32,330 bases of DNA, from the NCBI GenBank assembly GCA_021784035.1, contig JAJXTD010000008.1, positions 1-32,330 of the forward strand, written 5' to 3'. This document shows, piece after piece, positions 18,047 through 27,362 of this stretch. Below the pieces are notes generated by a model that was given only the letters and a program-made list of their open reading frames with translations, ran no database searches and had not been told where the DNA came from. This stretch comes from Actinomycetes bacterium (GTDB lineage Bacteria > Actinomycetota > Actinomycetes > S36-B12 > CAIYMF01). The first letter of the stretch is position 1. Every line of letters starts with the position of its first letter. The position numbers and the translations under genes were made by a program.

Positions 18047-18700
18047 TCAGGCTCCCTTCGCCTTCAGGGCCGAGGCGCCGGCCAGCCGCACGAGGTCGGC
18101 CGACGGCTCGGTGTAGGTGATGGCCACGAGCGTGTTGTCGTCGAAGGTGAGCGACGTGAGGCTGGCGAGGCCGCACTGCCGCTTGCGCGGGTCGTGCACG
18201 AAACGCCGGTTCTCCGCGTCGAGGCGCGCGATCCAGATGGGGAGCTGGTGGCTCACGAGAACGGCCTCGTGCCCGCGCGCCGCGGACCGGGCGGCCGCGA
18301 CGGCGGCGCGCATGCGGCCGGCCACCTCGCGGTAGGGCTCGCCCCAGCTCGGGGTGAGCGGGTTCCACAGGTGGCGCCACGCCGTCGGGTGCTTGAGCAC
18401 CCCGTCGCCGACGCCGACCCGCTGGCCCTCGAAGACGTTGTCCGCCTCGATGATGCGGTCGTCGATCGACACCGGGAGACCGTGGCCGGCCGCCACCGGC
18501 GCGGCGGTCTGCTGCGCCCGCTCGAGCGGCGAGGAGATGACGGCGGCGACGTCGCGGTCGGCGAGTGCCTCGGCCGCCCGGACGGCCATCCGCTCGCCGA
18601 GCTCGGAGAGGCGGAACCCGGGCAGGCGGCCGTAGAGGACGCCGGTGGGGTTCGACACCTCGCCGTGGCGCAGCAGGTGGACGACGGTTCGCGTCCTCAC
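18047..18700 (-). CDS. histidine phosphatase family protein
   Basis: [50 protein letters not shown]. Confidence 0.93.
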   Translation of the reverse strand: MRTRTVVHLLRHGEVSNPTGVLYGRLPGFRLSELGERMAVRAAEALADRDVAAVISSPLERAQQTAAPVAAGHGLPVSIDDRIIEADNVFEGQRVGVGDGVLKHPTAWRHLWNPLTPSWGEPYREVAGRMRAAVAAARSAARGHEAVLVSHQLPIWIARLDAENRRFVHDPRKRQCGLASLTSLTFDDNTLVAITYTEPSADLVRLAGASALKAKGA

Positions 18701-20040
18701 GCGTACTCCTTCGCGATGTCCGGGTGCGCGGCCGCGGCCGCGCGCGCCGCGGCGGGCAGGGCGTCGACGAGCCGGTCCAGCGCGGTGTCGTCGTGCGCGG
18801 CCGAGACGAACCAGGCCTCGTACGCGCTCGGCGGCAGGTAGACGCCCCGGTCGAGCATCGCATGGAAGAACGCGGCGTACCGCCAGGCCTCCTGGGTGCG
18901 GGCCTCGTCGTAGTCGCGCGGGACCTCGGGGCGGAAGAAGACCGAGAACAGGTTCCCCGCGGTGGACAGCGTGTGGGTGACGCCCTCGGCGGCGAGCGCC
19001 TCGGACACGAGCCGGCCGACCTTCGCCGCGGTGGCGTCGAGGCGGGGGTAGAGCTCGGGGGTGCACTGGCGCAGCGTCGCGAGGCCGCAGGCGGCGGCGA
19101 TCGGGTTCCCGGCCAGCGTGCCGGCCTGGTAGACGGGGCCGGCGGGTGCGAGGTGGGCCATGACGTCGGCACGACCCCCGAACGCGGCGGCGGGCAGGCC
19201 GCCGCCCATGACCTTGCCGAACGTCACGAGGTCGGGCGACCACGACGCGTCGGAGCGGGCCTCGAGCTCGAGCCAGCCGCCGCGGGCGACGCGGAACCCG
19301 GTCATCACCTCGTCGACGACGAGGAGCGCGCCGTGCGCGTGCGCGATGCGCGCGAGCCCGGCGTTGAAGCCGTCGTGCGGCCCGACGACACCCATGTTGG
19401 CCGCGGCGGCCTCCGTGATGACGACGGCGATGTCGTCACCGTGCGCCCCGAACGCGGCCTCGACGGCGGACAGGTCGTTGTAGGGCAGCACGATCGTGTC
19501 GTGGGCCTGGGCACCGGTGACTCCGGGGGTGTCCGGGAGCGCGAACGTCGCGAGCCCCGAGCCGGCCGCGGCGAGCAGCGAGTCGACGTGGCCGTGGTAG
19601 CAGCCGGCGAACTTGACGACCTTCGACCGACCCGTGACGCCGCGGGCGAGCCGGATCGCGGACATCGTCGCCTCCGTGCCGCTGCTCACCAGCCGCACCT
19701 GCTCGACCGCGGGGACGCGCGCGACGATCTCCTCCGCGAGCAGGACCTCGCCGACACCCGGGGTGCCGAAGGAGAACCCACGGGTCGCGGCCGCGCGCAC
19801 GGCCTCGACGACCTCGGGGTGCGCGTGGCCGAGGATCATCGGACCCCACGAGCACACGAGGTCGAGGTAGTCGCGGCCGTCGGCGTCGGTGATGTACGGG
19901 CCGCTGCCCGAGGCCATGAACCGCGGCGTGCCACCGACCGACAGGAACGCGCGCACCGGGGAGTTGACGCCGCCGGGCGTGACGGCCCGGGCGCGGCCGA
20001 ACAGGGCCTGCGACTCCGGTGCCGCGTCGGCGTAGGTCAT
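18697..20040 (-). CDS. hemL: glutamate-1-semialdehyde 2,1-aminomutase
   Basis: [78 protein letters not shown] (PLP Lys). Confidence 0.98.
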   Translation of the reverse strand: MTYADAAPESQALFGRARAVTPGGVNSPVRAFLSVGGTPRFMASGSGPYITDADGRDYLDLVCSWGPMILGHAHPEVVEAVRAAATRGFSFGTPGVGEVLLAEEIVARVPAVEQVRLVSSGTEATMSAIRLARGVTGRSKVVKFAGCYHGHVDSLLAAAGSGLATFALPDTPGVTGAQAHDTIVLPYNDLSAVEAAFGAHGDDIAVVITEAAAANMGVVGPHDGFNAGLARIAHAHGALLVVDEVMTGFRVARGGWLELEARSDASWSPDLVTFGKVMGGGLPAAAFGGRADVMAHLAPAGPVYQAGTLAGNPIAAACGLATLRQCTPELYPRLDATAAKVGRLVSEALAAEGVTHTLSTAGNLFSVFFRPEVPRDYDEARTQEAWRYAAFFHAMLDRGVYLPPSAYEAWFVSAAHDDTALDRLVDALPAAARAAAAAHPDIAKEYA

Positions 20041-21023
20041 GCCTTCCCCTCCACGAGCCAGCGGGCGACCTCGGCCGCCCAGTAGGTGAGCACGATGTCG
20101 GCCCCGGCGCGGTGGATCGAGGTGATCGACTCGAGCACCATGCGGTCGCGGTCGATCCAGCCGAACTCGGCGGCCGCCTCGACCATGGCGTACTCCCCCG
20201 ACACCTGGTAGGCCGCGACGGGGACGTCGACGACGTCGGCGACCTCGCGCAGCACGTCGAGGTAGCTGCCAGCCGGCTTCACCATGACGAGGTCGGCGCC
20301 CTCCTCGACGTCGAGGCGCACCTCGCGCATCGACTCGCGCCGGTTGGCCGGGTCCTGCTGGTAGGCGCGCCGGTCGCCGAGCAGCTGGGAGTCGACGGCC
20401 TCGCGGAACGGGCCGAAGGCGGCGGACGCGTACTTCGCGGCGTAGGCCAGGACAGCGACGTGCTGGGCGTCCGCGGCGTCGAGGGCCGCCCGGACGACGC
20501 CGACCTGGCCGTCCATCATGCCGCTCGTGCCGACGACGTCGGCGCCCGCGTGCGCGAGCGCGACCCCCATGTCGGCGTAGCGCTCGAGCGTCGCGTCGTT
20601 GTCGACCTCGCCGGTGCCGGTGAGCACGCCGCAGTGGCCGTGGTCGGTGAACTCGTCGAGGCACAGGTCGGCCATGACGACGACCTCGTCGCCGACCTCG
20701 GCGCGGATGTCGGCGATCCCGACGTTGAGGATGCCCCGGGGGTCGGTGGCGCCGGAGCCCACGGCGTCGCGGTGGGCCGGGACGCCGAAGAGCATCACGC
20801 CGCCGAGACCGAGCTCCACCGCCTCGCGCGCCGCGGCGCGCAGCGACTCGCGGGAGTGCTGCACGACGCCGGGCAGCGACGAGATCGGGGCCGGCTCGTC
20901 GAGGCCCTCGCGCAGGAAGAGCGGGAGGACGAGGGCCGCCGGGTGCAGCCGGGTCTCCGCCACGAGCCGGCGCAGCGCCGGCGTACGCCGGAGCCGTCGG
21001 GGTCGCTCGACCGGGAAGGCCAT
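20037..21023 (-). CDS. hemB: delta-aminolevulinic acid dehydratase
   Basis: [43 protein letters not shown]. Confidence 0.98.
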   Translation of the reverse strand: MAFPVERPRRLRRTPALRRLVAETRLHPAALVLPLFLREGLDEPAPISSLPGVVQHSRESLRAAAREAVELGLGGVMLFGVPAHRDAVGSGATDPRGILNVGIADIRAEVGDEVVVMADLCLDEFTDHGHCGVLTGTGEVDNDATLERYADMGVALAHAGADVVGTSGMMDGQVGVVRAALDAADAQHVAVLAYAAKYASAAFGPFREAVDSQLLGDRRAYQQDPANRRESMREVRLDVEEGADLVMVKPAGSYLDVLREVADVVDVPVAAYQVSGEYAMVEAAAEFGWIDRDRMVLESITSIHRAGADIVLTYWAAEVARWLVEGKA

Positions 21024-21024
21024 C

Positions 21025-22635
21025 TCAGGTCGCCTTGCGCCGAGCGGCACCGCGGCGCTTGCTCGGGCGCCAGACCGACTCGCCGGCCTCCGCGGCGGCG
21101 AGGCGCAGCGCGTCGCCGTGGGCCGCGAGGGCCTCGGCTAGCGCCGAGACCGACGGGGTCTCGGCGAGGACGTCGACCCGCAGGCCGTGTTCCTCGGCCG
21201 TCTTGGCCGTGGCCGGTCCGATGCAGGCGACCACGGTCGACGCGTGCGGCTTGCCGGCGATGCCGACGAGGTTGCGCACGGTGCTCGACGAGGTGAACAG
21301 CACGGCGTCGAACCCACCGGTCTTGATCGCCTCGCGGGTCTCGGCCGCCGGCGGAGCCGCGCGCACGGTGCGGTAGGCCGTGACGTCCTCGACCTCCCAG
21401 CCGAGGTCGACGAGCCCGGCGACGAGCGTGTCCGTCGCGATGTCGGCGCGCGGCAGGAAGACCCGGTTGATCGGGTCGAAGACCGGGTCGAACTCGGGGA
21501 AGTCCTCGAGCAGCCCGGCGCTGCTCTGCTCGCCGCTGGGGACGAGGTCGGGACGGACGCCGAAGGCCGTGAGCGCCGCGGCGGTCTGCTCACCGACGGC
21601 CCCCACCTTCAGCCCGGCGAACGCGCGGGCGTCCAGGCCGTACTCGTCGAACTTCTCGCGAACCGCCCGCACGGCGTTGACGCTCGTGAACACCACCCAC
21701 TGGAAGCGGCCGGACACGAGCCCGGTGATCGCGCGCTCCATCTGCTGCGGCGTGCGCGGCGGCTCGACCGAGATGGTCGGGACCTCGACGCCGACGGCGC
21801 CGAAGCGGGTGAGCTGCTCGGAGAGCGCGCCCGCCTGCTCCCGGGTGCGCGGCACGAGCACCCGCCAGCCGAACAGCGGCTTGGTCTCGAACCAGGACAG
21901 CTTGTCGCGGGTCGCGACGGTCTCGCCGACGACGACCATGCCCGGCCCGGCCTGCTTGGCTGCCTTGACCGCCGCCGGCAGGTCGCCGAGCGTCGAGGCG
22001 ATCGTGCGCTGCTCGACCGTCGTACCGCCGCGGGTGATCGCGATGGGCGTGCCGGGCGCGCGCCCGGCGTCGACGAGGGCCCGGGCGACGTCGACGGCGC
22101 GGTCCGCACCGTTGAGCACGACCAGGGTCACCCGCGGGTCGGCGTGCTGCGACCAGTCGACGCCCGGGTCGTCGGCGTCGACGACGCGCACCTCGCGCGC
22201 CTTGCCACCGAGCAGCGCGATGCCGGCGTAGGCCGGCACGCCGGTGAGGGTGGAGACGCCCGGCGCGATGTCGAAGTGGATCTTGGTCTTCGCGAGCGCC
22301 GCGGCCTCGGTCTGCAGCGCGCCGTCGAGGAGGGGGTCGCCGGAGAGCAGACGTACGACGGCGTGCCCGGCCTTGGCGGCGTCGCCGACGATCTTGGCGC
22401 GTGCCGCGTGGCTCAGCGGCAGCCCGTCGTCGTCGACGGCGGGCCGGACCTCCGCGGTGGCCGAGGCGAACGTGCGCGCGAGCGGCACGACGTCGACGTC
22501 GGCGACGACGACGTCGGCCTCGCGCAGCAGGGCCGCGGCACGCAGCGTCAGCAGGTCGGGGTCGCCGGGGCCGACCGCGACGAACGCGACGCTGCCGAAC
22601 GGCTTCTTGCGGGCACGGGTGGTGACGGCGCTCAT
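21025..22635 (-). CDS. hemD: uroporphyrinogen-III synthase with N-terminal SUMT-like methyltransferase domain
   Basis: N-terminal [26 protein letters not shown] (SUMT-like), C-terminal [19 protein letters not shown]...[11 protein letters not shown]...[14 protein letters not shown] (HemD). Confidence 0.93.
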   Translation of the reverse strand: MSAVTTRARKKPFGSVAFVAVGPGDPDLLTLRAAALLREADVVVADVDVVPLARTFASATAEVRPAVDDDGLPLSHAARAKIVGDAAKAGHAVVRLLSGDPLLDGALQTEAAALAKTKIHFDIAPGVSTLTGVPAYAGIALLGGKAREVRVVDADDPGVDWSQHADPRVTLVVLNGADRAVDVARALVDAGRAPGTPIAITRGGTTVEQRTIASTLGDLPAAVKAAKQAGPGMVVVGETVATRDKLSWFETKPLFGWRVLVPRTREQAGALSEQLTRFGAVGVEVPTISVEPPRTPQQMERAITGLVSGRFQWVVFTSVNAVRAVREKFDEYGLDARAFAGLKVGAVGEQTAAALTAFGVRPDLVPSGEQSSAGLLEDFPEFDPVFDPINRVFLPRADIATDTLVAGLVDLGWEVEDVTAYRTVRAAPPAAETREAIKTGGFDAVLFTSSSTVRNLVGIAGKPHASTVVACIGPATAKTAEEHGLRVDVLAETPSVSALAEALAAHGDALRLAAAEAGESVWRPSKRRGAARRKAT

Positions 22636-23570
22636 GATGCGCTTCCCCTCACGGGACTGAGACCGGGAGCACCCGAGGCGAGGAGGTCCCGTGCGAGCTC
22701 ACGCCCGACCGCGACCGCATCGCCGGCTGCGCCGGTGACGGACTTCCGCACCTGGGTCCGGCCGTCGAGGCTGACGACCGTCCCGGTCAGGTGCACGAGC
22801 ATCCCCGCGCCGTCCCCGGTGACGGTGGCGTAGGCGCCGACGGGCGCCGAGCAACCGGCCTCGAGGGTGGCGAGGAGCGAGCGCTCCGCCGTGACGGCGG
22901 CGCGGGTCGCGGCGTCGTCGAGCGAGCGGAGCGCGTCGAGCAGTGCGGCGTCGACGTCGACGTCGCGGCACTCGACCGCCAGCGCCCCCTGGCCGGGGGC
23001 GGGCAGCATCAGGGCGGGGTCGATGGCCTCGGTCACCGCGTCGAGGCGGTCGAGGCGGGCGAGCCCCGCGCGGGCGAGGACGACGGCGTCGAGCGTGCCG
23101 TCGGTGACCGTGCGCAGTCGGGTGTCGACGTTGCCCCGCACGGGGACGACGTCGAGGTCGGGGCGGACGGCGAGCAGCTGGGCGGCGCGCCGCGGCGAGC
23201 CCGTGCCGACCCGGGCGCCCGGGGGCAGGGTGAGGACCGTGGCGCCGGCGCGCGACACGAGCACGTCGCGCGGGTCCTCGCGCGCCGGGATCGCGGCGAG
23301 GACGAGGCCGGCGGCCGGCTCGGTCGGAAGGTCCTTGAGCGAGTGCACCGCGACGTCGGCGTCGCCGCGCAGCACCGCCTCGCGGACGGCGGCGACGAAC
23401 ACGCCGACGCCGCCGAAGGACGCCAGCGGGGTGCGCTGGTCGGCGTCGCCGCGGCTGCGCACCTCCACGATCTCGACCGGCAGCCCGGAGAGGCCGCGGA
23501 GCGCCTCGGCCACGTGGCCGGACTGCGTGCGCGCCAGGAGACTGCCCCGGGTCGCGAGCCGGATCGTCAC
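22632..23570 (-). CDS. hemC: hydroxymethylbilane synthase
   Basis: IRLATRGSLLARTQSGHVAEAL, VHSLKDLPTEPA, RVGTGSPRRAAQLL, RGNVDTRL, LEAGCSAPVGAYA. Confidence 0.97.
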   Translation of the reverse strand: MTIRLATRGSLLARTQSGHVAEALRGLSGLPVEIVEVRSRGDADQRTPLASFGGVGVFVAAVREAVLRGDADVAVHSLKDLPTEPAAGLVLAAIPAREDPRDVLVSRAGATVLTLPPGARVGTGSPRRAAQLLAVRPDLDVVPVRGNVDTRLRTVTDGTLDAVVLARAGLARLDRLDAVTEAIDPALMLPAPGQGALAVECRDVDVDAALLDALRSLDDAATRAAVTAERSLLATLEAGCSAPVGAYATVTGDGAGMLVHLTGTVVSLDGRTQVRKSVTGAAGDAVAVGRELARDLLASGAPGLSPVRGSAS

Positions 23571-24928
23571 GAGAGACCCCCCAGGAGCTCGTCGTACGAC
23601 GGGTCCGACGGCAGCGCGTCGGCCGACGGAGCGGCGGACTCGTCCGCTGCGGAGAGCGCCTCGATCGCCGCAGGGTCGAGGTCGAAGAGGCGGTGCAGCG
23701 CGGTGGCGTAGCGGGCGCCGTCCGGGTCCGCCGCCAGCTCCTTCATCCGCACGGTCGGCGTGTGCAGCAGGGTCGACACGGCGCGGCGCAGCGAGCGCGC
23801 GAGCTCGGCCGCGGCGGTGTCGTCGAGCTCGGGCAGCCGCATGCGCAGCCGCTGCAGCTCGGCCTCGACGACGCGGTCGGCGCGGGCCCGCAGCGAGACG
23901 ACGATGGGCTCGACGCGCAGCGCCGCCATCGCGGCCAGGTGGGCCCGGACCTCGTCGGCGACGATCGACCGGGCCAGCTCGACGTCGCGCTCCGGCGCGT
24001 TGGCCTCGGGGACCTCGGCGAGCGACGCGAGGTCGATGCGGCGCACTCCGTCGAGGTCGGCGATCGATTCCTCGGTGTCGTGCGGCAGGGCCAGGTCGAC
24101 GACGACGAGCGGCGTGGTGGCACCCATCCGCGCCGCGACGACGTCGGCCTCGCTGAGGACGAGGCCGGTCGAGCCGGTGCAGGACACGACGACGTCGACG
24201 TCGGGCAGCACGTCGGCCAGCGTCGAGAGCTCGATCGCGGTGCCCCCGACCTGCGCGGCGAGCCGGGCTCCGTGCGCGAACGTGCGGTTCGCGACCACGA
24301 TGTCGGTGACGCCCGAGCGCTGCAGCTGCGTGGCGGCGAGCGAGCTCATCGCACCGGCGCCGACCACGAGGGCACGGACGCCGTCGAGCGTTCCGCCGAA
24401 GTCGGCGGCCGCGATGTGGAGCGCCACGCTGACGACCGATGCGCCGGCGCGGTCGATGCCGGTGTCCTGGTGGACTCGCTTGCCCACGCGCAGTGCGGCC
24501 TGTGCGAGGTCGTTGATGCTGCGCCCGGCCGTGGCCGTCTCCTGCGCCGACCGCAGCGCGCCCCGGACCTGGCCGATGATCTGCTGCTCGCCGACCACCA
24601 TCGAGTCGAGCCCGGACGCCACCTCGAACATGTGCTGGACCGCGCGGTCCTCGTAGCGCACGTACAGGTGAGGTGTCAGCTCGTCGCGCGGCACCCCGGT
24701 GGCCTTGGCGAGCGACTCGGTGACGTCGACGACACCGCCGTGGAACCTGCTCACCTCGGCGTAGATCTCGACCCGGTTGCACGTGGAGAGCACGAGCGAC
24801 TCGGCCACGTGCGGGGAGCCGAGCAGGTCGACCTGCAGCCGCTCCGCGGCGTCGTCGACGAGGGCGAGACGGTCGAGCAGCGCCACCGGTGCGGAGCGGT
24901 GGCTGATCCCCACCACGAGGAGCGTCAT
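23567..24928 (-). CDS. hemA: glutamyl-tRNA reductase
   Basis: VVGISHRSAPVALLD, VLSTCNRVEIYAE, VVGEQQIIGQVRGAL, VVGAGAMSSLAATQL. Confidence 0.97.
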   Translation of the reverse strand: MTLLVVGISHRSAPVALLDRLALVDDAAERLQVDLLGSPHVAESLVLSTCNRVEIYAEVSRFHGGVVDVTESLAKATGVPRDELTPHLYVRYEDRAVQHMFEVASGLDSMVVGEQQIIGQVRGALRSAQETATAGRSINDLAQAALRVGKRVHQDTGIDRAGASVVSVALHIAAADFGGTLDGVRALVVGAGAMSSLAATQLQRSGVTDIVVANRTFAHGARLAAQVGGTAIELSTLADVLPDVDVVVSCTGSTGLVLSEADVVAARMGATTPLVVVDLALPHDTEESIADLDGVRRIDLASLAEVPEANAPERDVELARSIVADEVRAHLAAMAALRVEPIVVSLRARADRVVEAELQRLRMRLPELDDTAAAELARSLRRAVSTLLHTPTVRMKELAADPDGARYATALHRLFDLDPAAIEALSAADESAAPSADALPSDPSYDELLGGLS

Positions 24929-25611
24929 GCGCGCACCTCCGGGTGCTTGCGTTGCTCGTGGAAGGCGAGGATCTGCAGCTCCGTGGCGAGGTCGACCTTG
25001 CGGACGTCGACCCCGGCCGGGGTGGAGAGGACGGCGGGGGCGAAGTTCAGGATGCTCGTGACGCCGGCCGACACGAGCCGGTCGCAGACCGCCTGGGCGG
25101 CCGAGGCGGGGGTGGCGATGACTCCGATGCTGGCCTCGCCGTCGAGTACGACGGTCTCGAGCTCGACGAGCGGGCGCACCTCGATCAGCTCGCCGTCCCG
25201 TCCCGCCGGGATCCGCTCGCCGACGCGGAGCGGGTCGGCGTCGACGAGGCCGACGACGCGGAAGCCGCGCGAGGCGAAGCCGCCGTAGTTGGCCAGGGCG
25301 TGCCCGAGGTTGCCGACGCCGACGATGACCACGCGCCAGTCCTGGGTCAGGCCGAGCTCCCGGGCGATCTGGTAGACGAGGTACTCCGTGTCGTAGCCGA
25401 CGCCGCGGGTCCCGTAGGAGCCGAGGTGGGACAGGTCCTTGCGCAGCTTCGCGCTCGTGACGCCGCTCGCGGCCGCGAGCTCCTCGCTGGACACCGTCGC
25501 CACGCCCCGCTCGGCGAGGTGGCTCAGCACGCGGTGGTAGATGGGCAGCCGGGCCACGGTGGCCTCGGGGATGCCGCGCCGGGACACGTCGGACGGAGGT
25601 GACAGCGGCAC
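24925..25611 (-). CDS. rex: redox-sensing transcriptional repressor Rex
   Basis: IPEATVARLPIYHRVL, SSEELAAASGVTSAKLRKDLSHLGSYGTRGVGYDTEYL, VVIVGVGNLGHALANYGGFASRGF. Start GTG at 25611 (or 25620); the track start at 25698 is inside the operator-like site. Confidence 0.95.
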   Translation of the reverse strand: MPLSPPSDVSRRGIPEATVARLPIYHRVLSHLAERGVATVSSEELAAASGVTSAKLRKDLSHLGSYGTRGVGYDTEYLVYQIARELGLTQDWRVVIVGVGNLGHALANYGGFASRGFRVVGLVDADPLRVGERIPAGRDGELIEVRPLVELETVVLDGEASIGVIATPASAAQAVCDRLVSAGVTSILNFAPAVLSTPAGVDVRKVDLATELQILAFHEQRKHPEVRA

Positions 25612-25682
25612 GACCCTCACCCCGGCTTCCCTGGCGCGCGGCACCGCGTGGATCGGATGCTCGGCTCCGTCAGGGTAGGTAG

Positions 25683-25700
25683 TTGTGAACGAACGCACAA
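25683..25700. promoter_or_regulatory. Rex-like operator TTGTGAA-CGAA-CGCACAA upstream of rex
   Basis: Two mismatches to TTGTGAAnnnnTTCACAA; overlaps a minus-strand -35-like TTGTGC with a 17-nt spacer to TACCCT. Confidence 0.55.
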
Positions 25701-25742
25701 AGTCGCGGCGGATCCGCGTTCCACATTCCGGACAGCACGGGA

Positions 25743-25758
25743 CGTGACCCTGGTCACT
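25743..25758. promoter_or_regulatory. CRP/FNR-family-like inverted repeat CGTGACCCTGGTCACT
   Basis: GTGACC-CT-GGTCAC about 43 nt upstream of the Rex-like site. Confidence 0.4.
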
Positions 25759-25801
25759 GTCCTGGACCCCCGGTGTCGGAACGAGAGATGTCCCACAACG
25801 A

Positions 25802-25822
25802 GGCCCCCGCGCGGCGCGGGCC
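25802..25822 (-). terminator. GC-rich hairpin downstream of the desaturase
   Basis: GGCCCCCGCGCGGCGCGGGCC just past the desaturase stop; no T-tract. Confidence 0.4.
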
Positions 25823-25831
25823 GGGCGTGGC

Positions 25832-26773
25832 TCAGCGGGCGGCGGCGCGGGCCGCGCGGGCGGCGCGCTTGTCCTCGAACCGGGCCGCGGTCGCGTCCAA
25901 CCCGGCCATGAACGTCGCGAGCCGCTCCCGGGCGGCCTCGCCCGCGGGTCCGAAGTCCGTCCGGTCCCACACGTTCCAGGCCCGCAGCACCGGGGCGAGG
26001 ACCTCGTCGTGGTGGATGCGCAGGTCGTAGATGCCGGCCAGCGCGATGGTGAGCGAGCGGCGGGTGAACCCCTCGACCTCGTTGCCGGGCATCGCGAAGT
26101 CCTCCGCGATCTCGAGCACCGCCTCCATCGAGGCGTCCGGGTCGATCTCGAACGCGGCCAGCATCACGTTGCGGTAGAAGAGCATGTGCAGGTTCTCGTC
26201 CGCCGCGATGCGGGCGAGCAGGCGGTCGCAGCCGGGGTCGTCGGTGTGCCGCCCGGTGTTGCGGTGCGAGATGCGCGTCGCGAGCTCCTGGAAGGAGACG
26301 TAGGCCATCGTCGTGAGGACGTTGCGCTCGGCGTTCGAGGCGAAGCCCCGGCCCATGTGGTCCATCCGCTCCCGCTCGAGGGCGACCGGGTCGACCGAGC
26401 GGGTCACCGTGAGGTAGTCGCGCATGGCGATGCCGTGGCGGCCCTCCTCGGCCGTCCAGCGGTGCACCCACTCGCCCCAGGCGCTGTCCCGGCCGACGAC
26501 GTCGGACAGGGCGCGGTGGTAGCTCGGCAGGTTGTCCTCGGTGAGCAGGTTGACCACGAGGGCCGTGCGGGCGACCCCGTCGACCGGCGACTGCTCCTCG
26601 GCCCAGGCCTCGCCGGCGTACTCGCCGTCGAAGTCGCGGCCCTGGCCCCACGGCACGTACTGGTGCGGGAACCACTCCTTGGCCGTCGACAGGTGCCGCT
26701 CGAGCTCGCGGGCGGCCACCGGCTCGAGCTCGCGGACGAGGTCGGCGGACAGACGGTCGTCGACGGCGGTCAT
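25832..26773 (-). CDS. acyl-[ACP] desaturase (ferritin-like di-iron)
   Basis: TEDNLPSYH, WTAEEGRHGIAMRDYL, IAADENLHMLFYRNVMLAAFEIDP di-iron ligand motifs. Confidence 0.92.
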   Translation of the reverse strand: MTAVDDRLSADLVRELEPVAARELERHLSTAKEWFPHQYVPWGQGRDFDGEYAGEAWAEEQSPVDGVARTALVVNLLTEDNLPSYHRALSDVVGRDSAWGEWVHRWTAEEGRHGIAMRDYLTVTRSVDPVALERERMDHMGRGFASNAERNVLTTMAYVSFQELATRISHRNTGRHTDDPGCDRLLARIAADENLHMLFYRNVMLAAFEIDPDASMEAVLEIAEDFAMPGNEVEGFTRRSLTIALAGIYDLRIHHDEVLAPVLRAWNVWDRTDFGPAGEAARERLATFMAGLDATAARFEDKRAARAARAAAR

Positions 26774-26793
26774 GAAGGGTCCCCTTACTTCGT

Positions 26794-26811
26794 GGTTACG
26801 CCACCGTAGCC
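26794..26811. promoter_or_regulatory. inverted repeat GGTTACG-CCAC-CGTAGCC over the desaturase promoter
   Basis: 7-bp arms with one mismatch; contains minus-strand TACGGT as -10 candidate. Confidence 0.45.
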
Positions 26812-26820
26812 TGTGCTTCC

Positions 26821-26969
26821 TGCCCCTCCAAGCTCGCGCCCTCCGGGCGCTCGCGTCGGGGCCGGCTCCGCTGCCCGGCCTGGTCGGCGCGGGTTGTCTG
26901 CCCCTCCAAGCGCCCGCGCTCGCGCGCGGTCGCGTCGGGGCCGGCTCCGCTGCCCGGCCTGGTCGGCGC
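26821..26969. repeat. two tandem intergenic repeats (about 70 nt, 78-nt period) with hairpin cores
   Basis: TGCCCCTCCAAGC...TCGCGTCGGGGCCGGCTCCGCTGCCCGGCCTGGTCGGCGC at 26821-26890 and 26899-26969. Confidence 0.85.
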
Positions 26970-26987
26970 CTGCGGCGCCTCCCGCTC

Positions 26988-27023
26988 GGTCGAGGACGAC
27001 CCCTTCGGGGCCGGTCCTCGACC
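26988..27023 (-). terminator. strong hairpin with TTCG loop downstream of the glutaredoxin gene
   Basis: GGTCGAGGAC-GA-CCCC-TTC-GGGG-CCG-GTCCTCGACC. Confidence 0.55.
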
Positions 27024-27034
27024 TCGGGCCGCTC

Positions 27035-27097
27035 CGCTTCGCCGTAGTTCCGGCGCCTCCCGCTCGGCTTCGCCGTAGGGCCGCCCGCTTCGCCGTA
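27035..27097. repeat. three copies of (C/G)GCTTCGCCGTA
   Basis: Copies at 27035-27046, 27066-27077 and 27086-27097; CGGCGCCTCCCGCTCGG is also shared with the upstream repeat region. Confidence 0.75.
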
Positions 27098-27110
27098 CAG
27101 CGGCGCGGGG

Positions 27111-27362
27111 TTACGCCGGCGGGGGGAGGGTCAGGGCGGCCTTGAGGCGGGCGGGGTCTACTCGCCAGAAGTCGTGCTCCACGCCGTCGACGAGCGTGAC
27201 GGGGATCTGCTCCCAGTAGCGGTCGGCGAGGACGGGGTCGTCGAGGATCGATCGCTCGACGAACGAGTCGCCGGTCTCGGCGCACACCGCGGCGATCACC
27301 TCGCGGGCGGCCTCGCACAGGTGGCAGTCCGGCTTGCCGACGAGCGTCACCCGGGCGGTCAC
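27111..27362 (-). CDS. glutaredoxin family protein
   Basis: [23 protein letters not shown]...[21 protein letters not shown]; CxxC and cis-Pro pattern. Confidence 0.9.
   Translation of the reverse strand: MTARVTLVGKPDCHLCEAAREVIAAVCAETGDSFVERSILDDPVLADRYWEQIPVTLVDGVEHDFWRVDPARLKAALTLPPPA

Noticed and set aside
26821-27110. Possible CRISPR array
   Set aside because: Repeats differ in length and spacing, no uniform unique spacers, no cas genes.
26813-27145. + strand ORF through the repeat island with in-frame 26-codon periodicity
   Set aside because: The 78-nt period happens to be divisible by three; no start signal, and composition reflects the GC-rich repeat. No evidence of coding.
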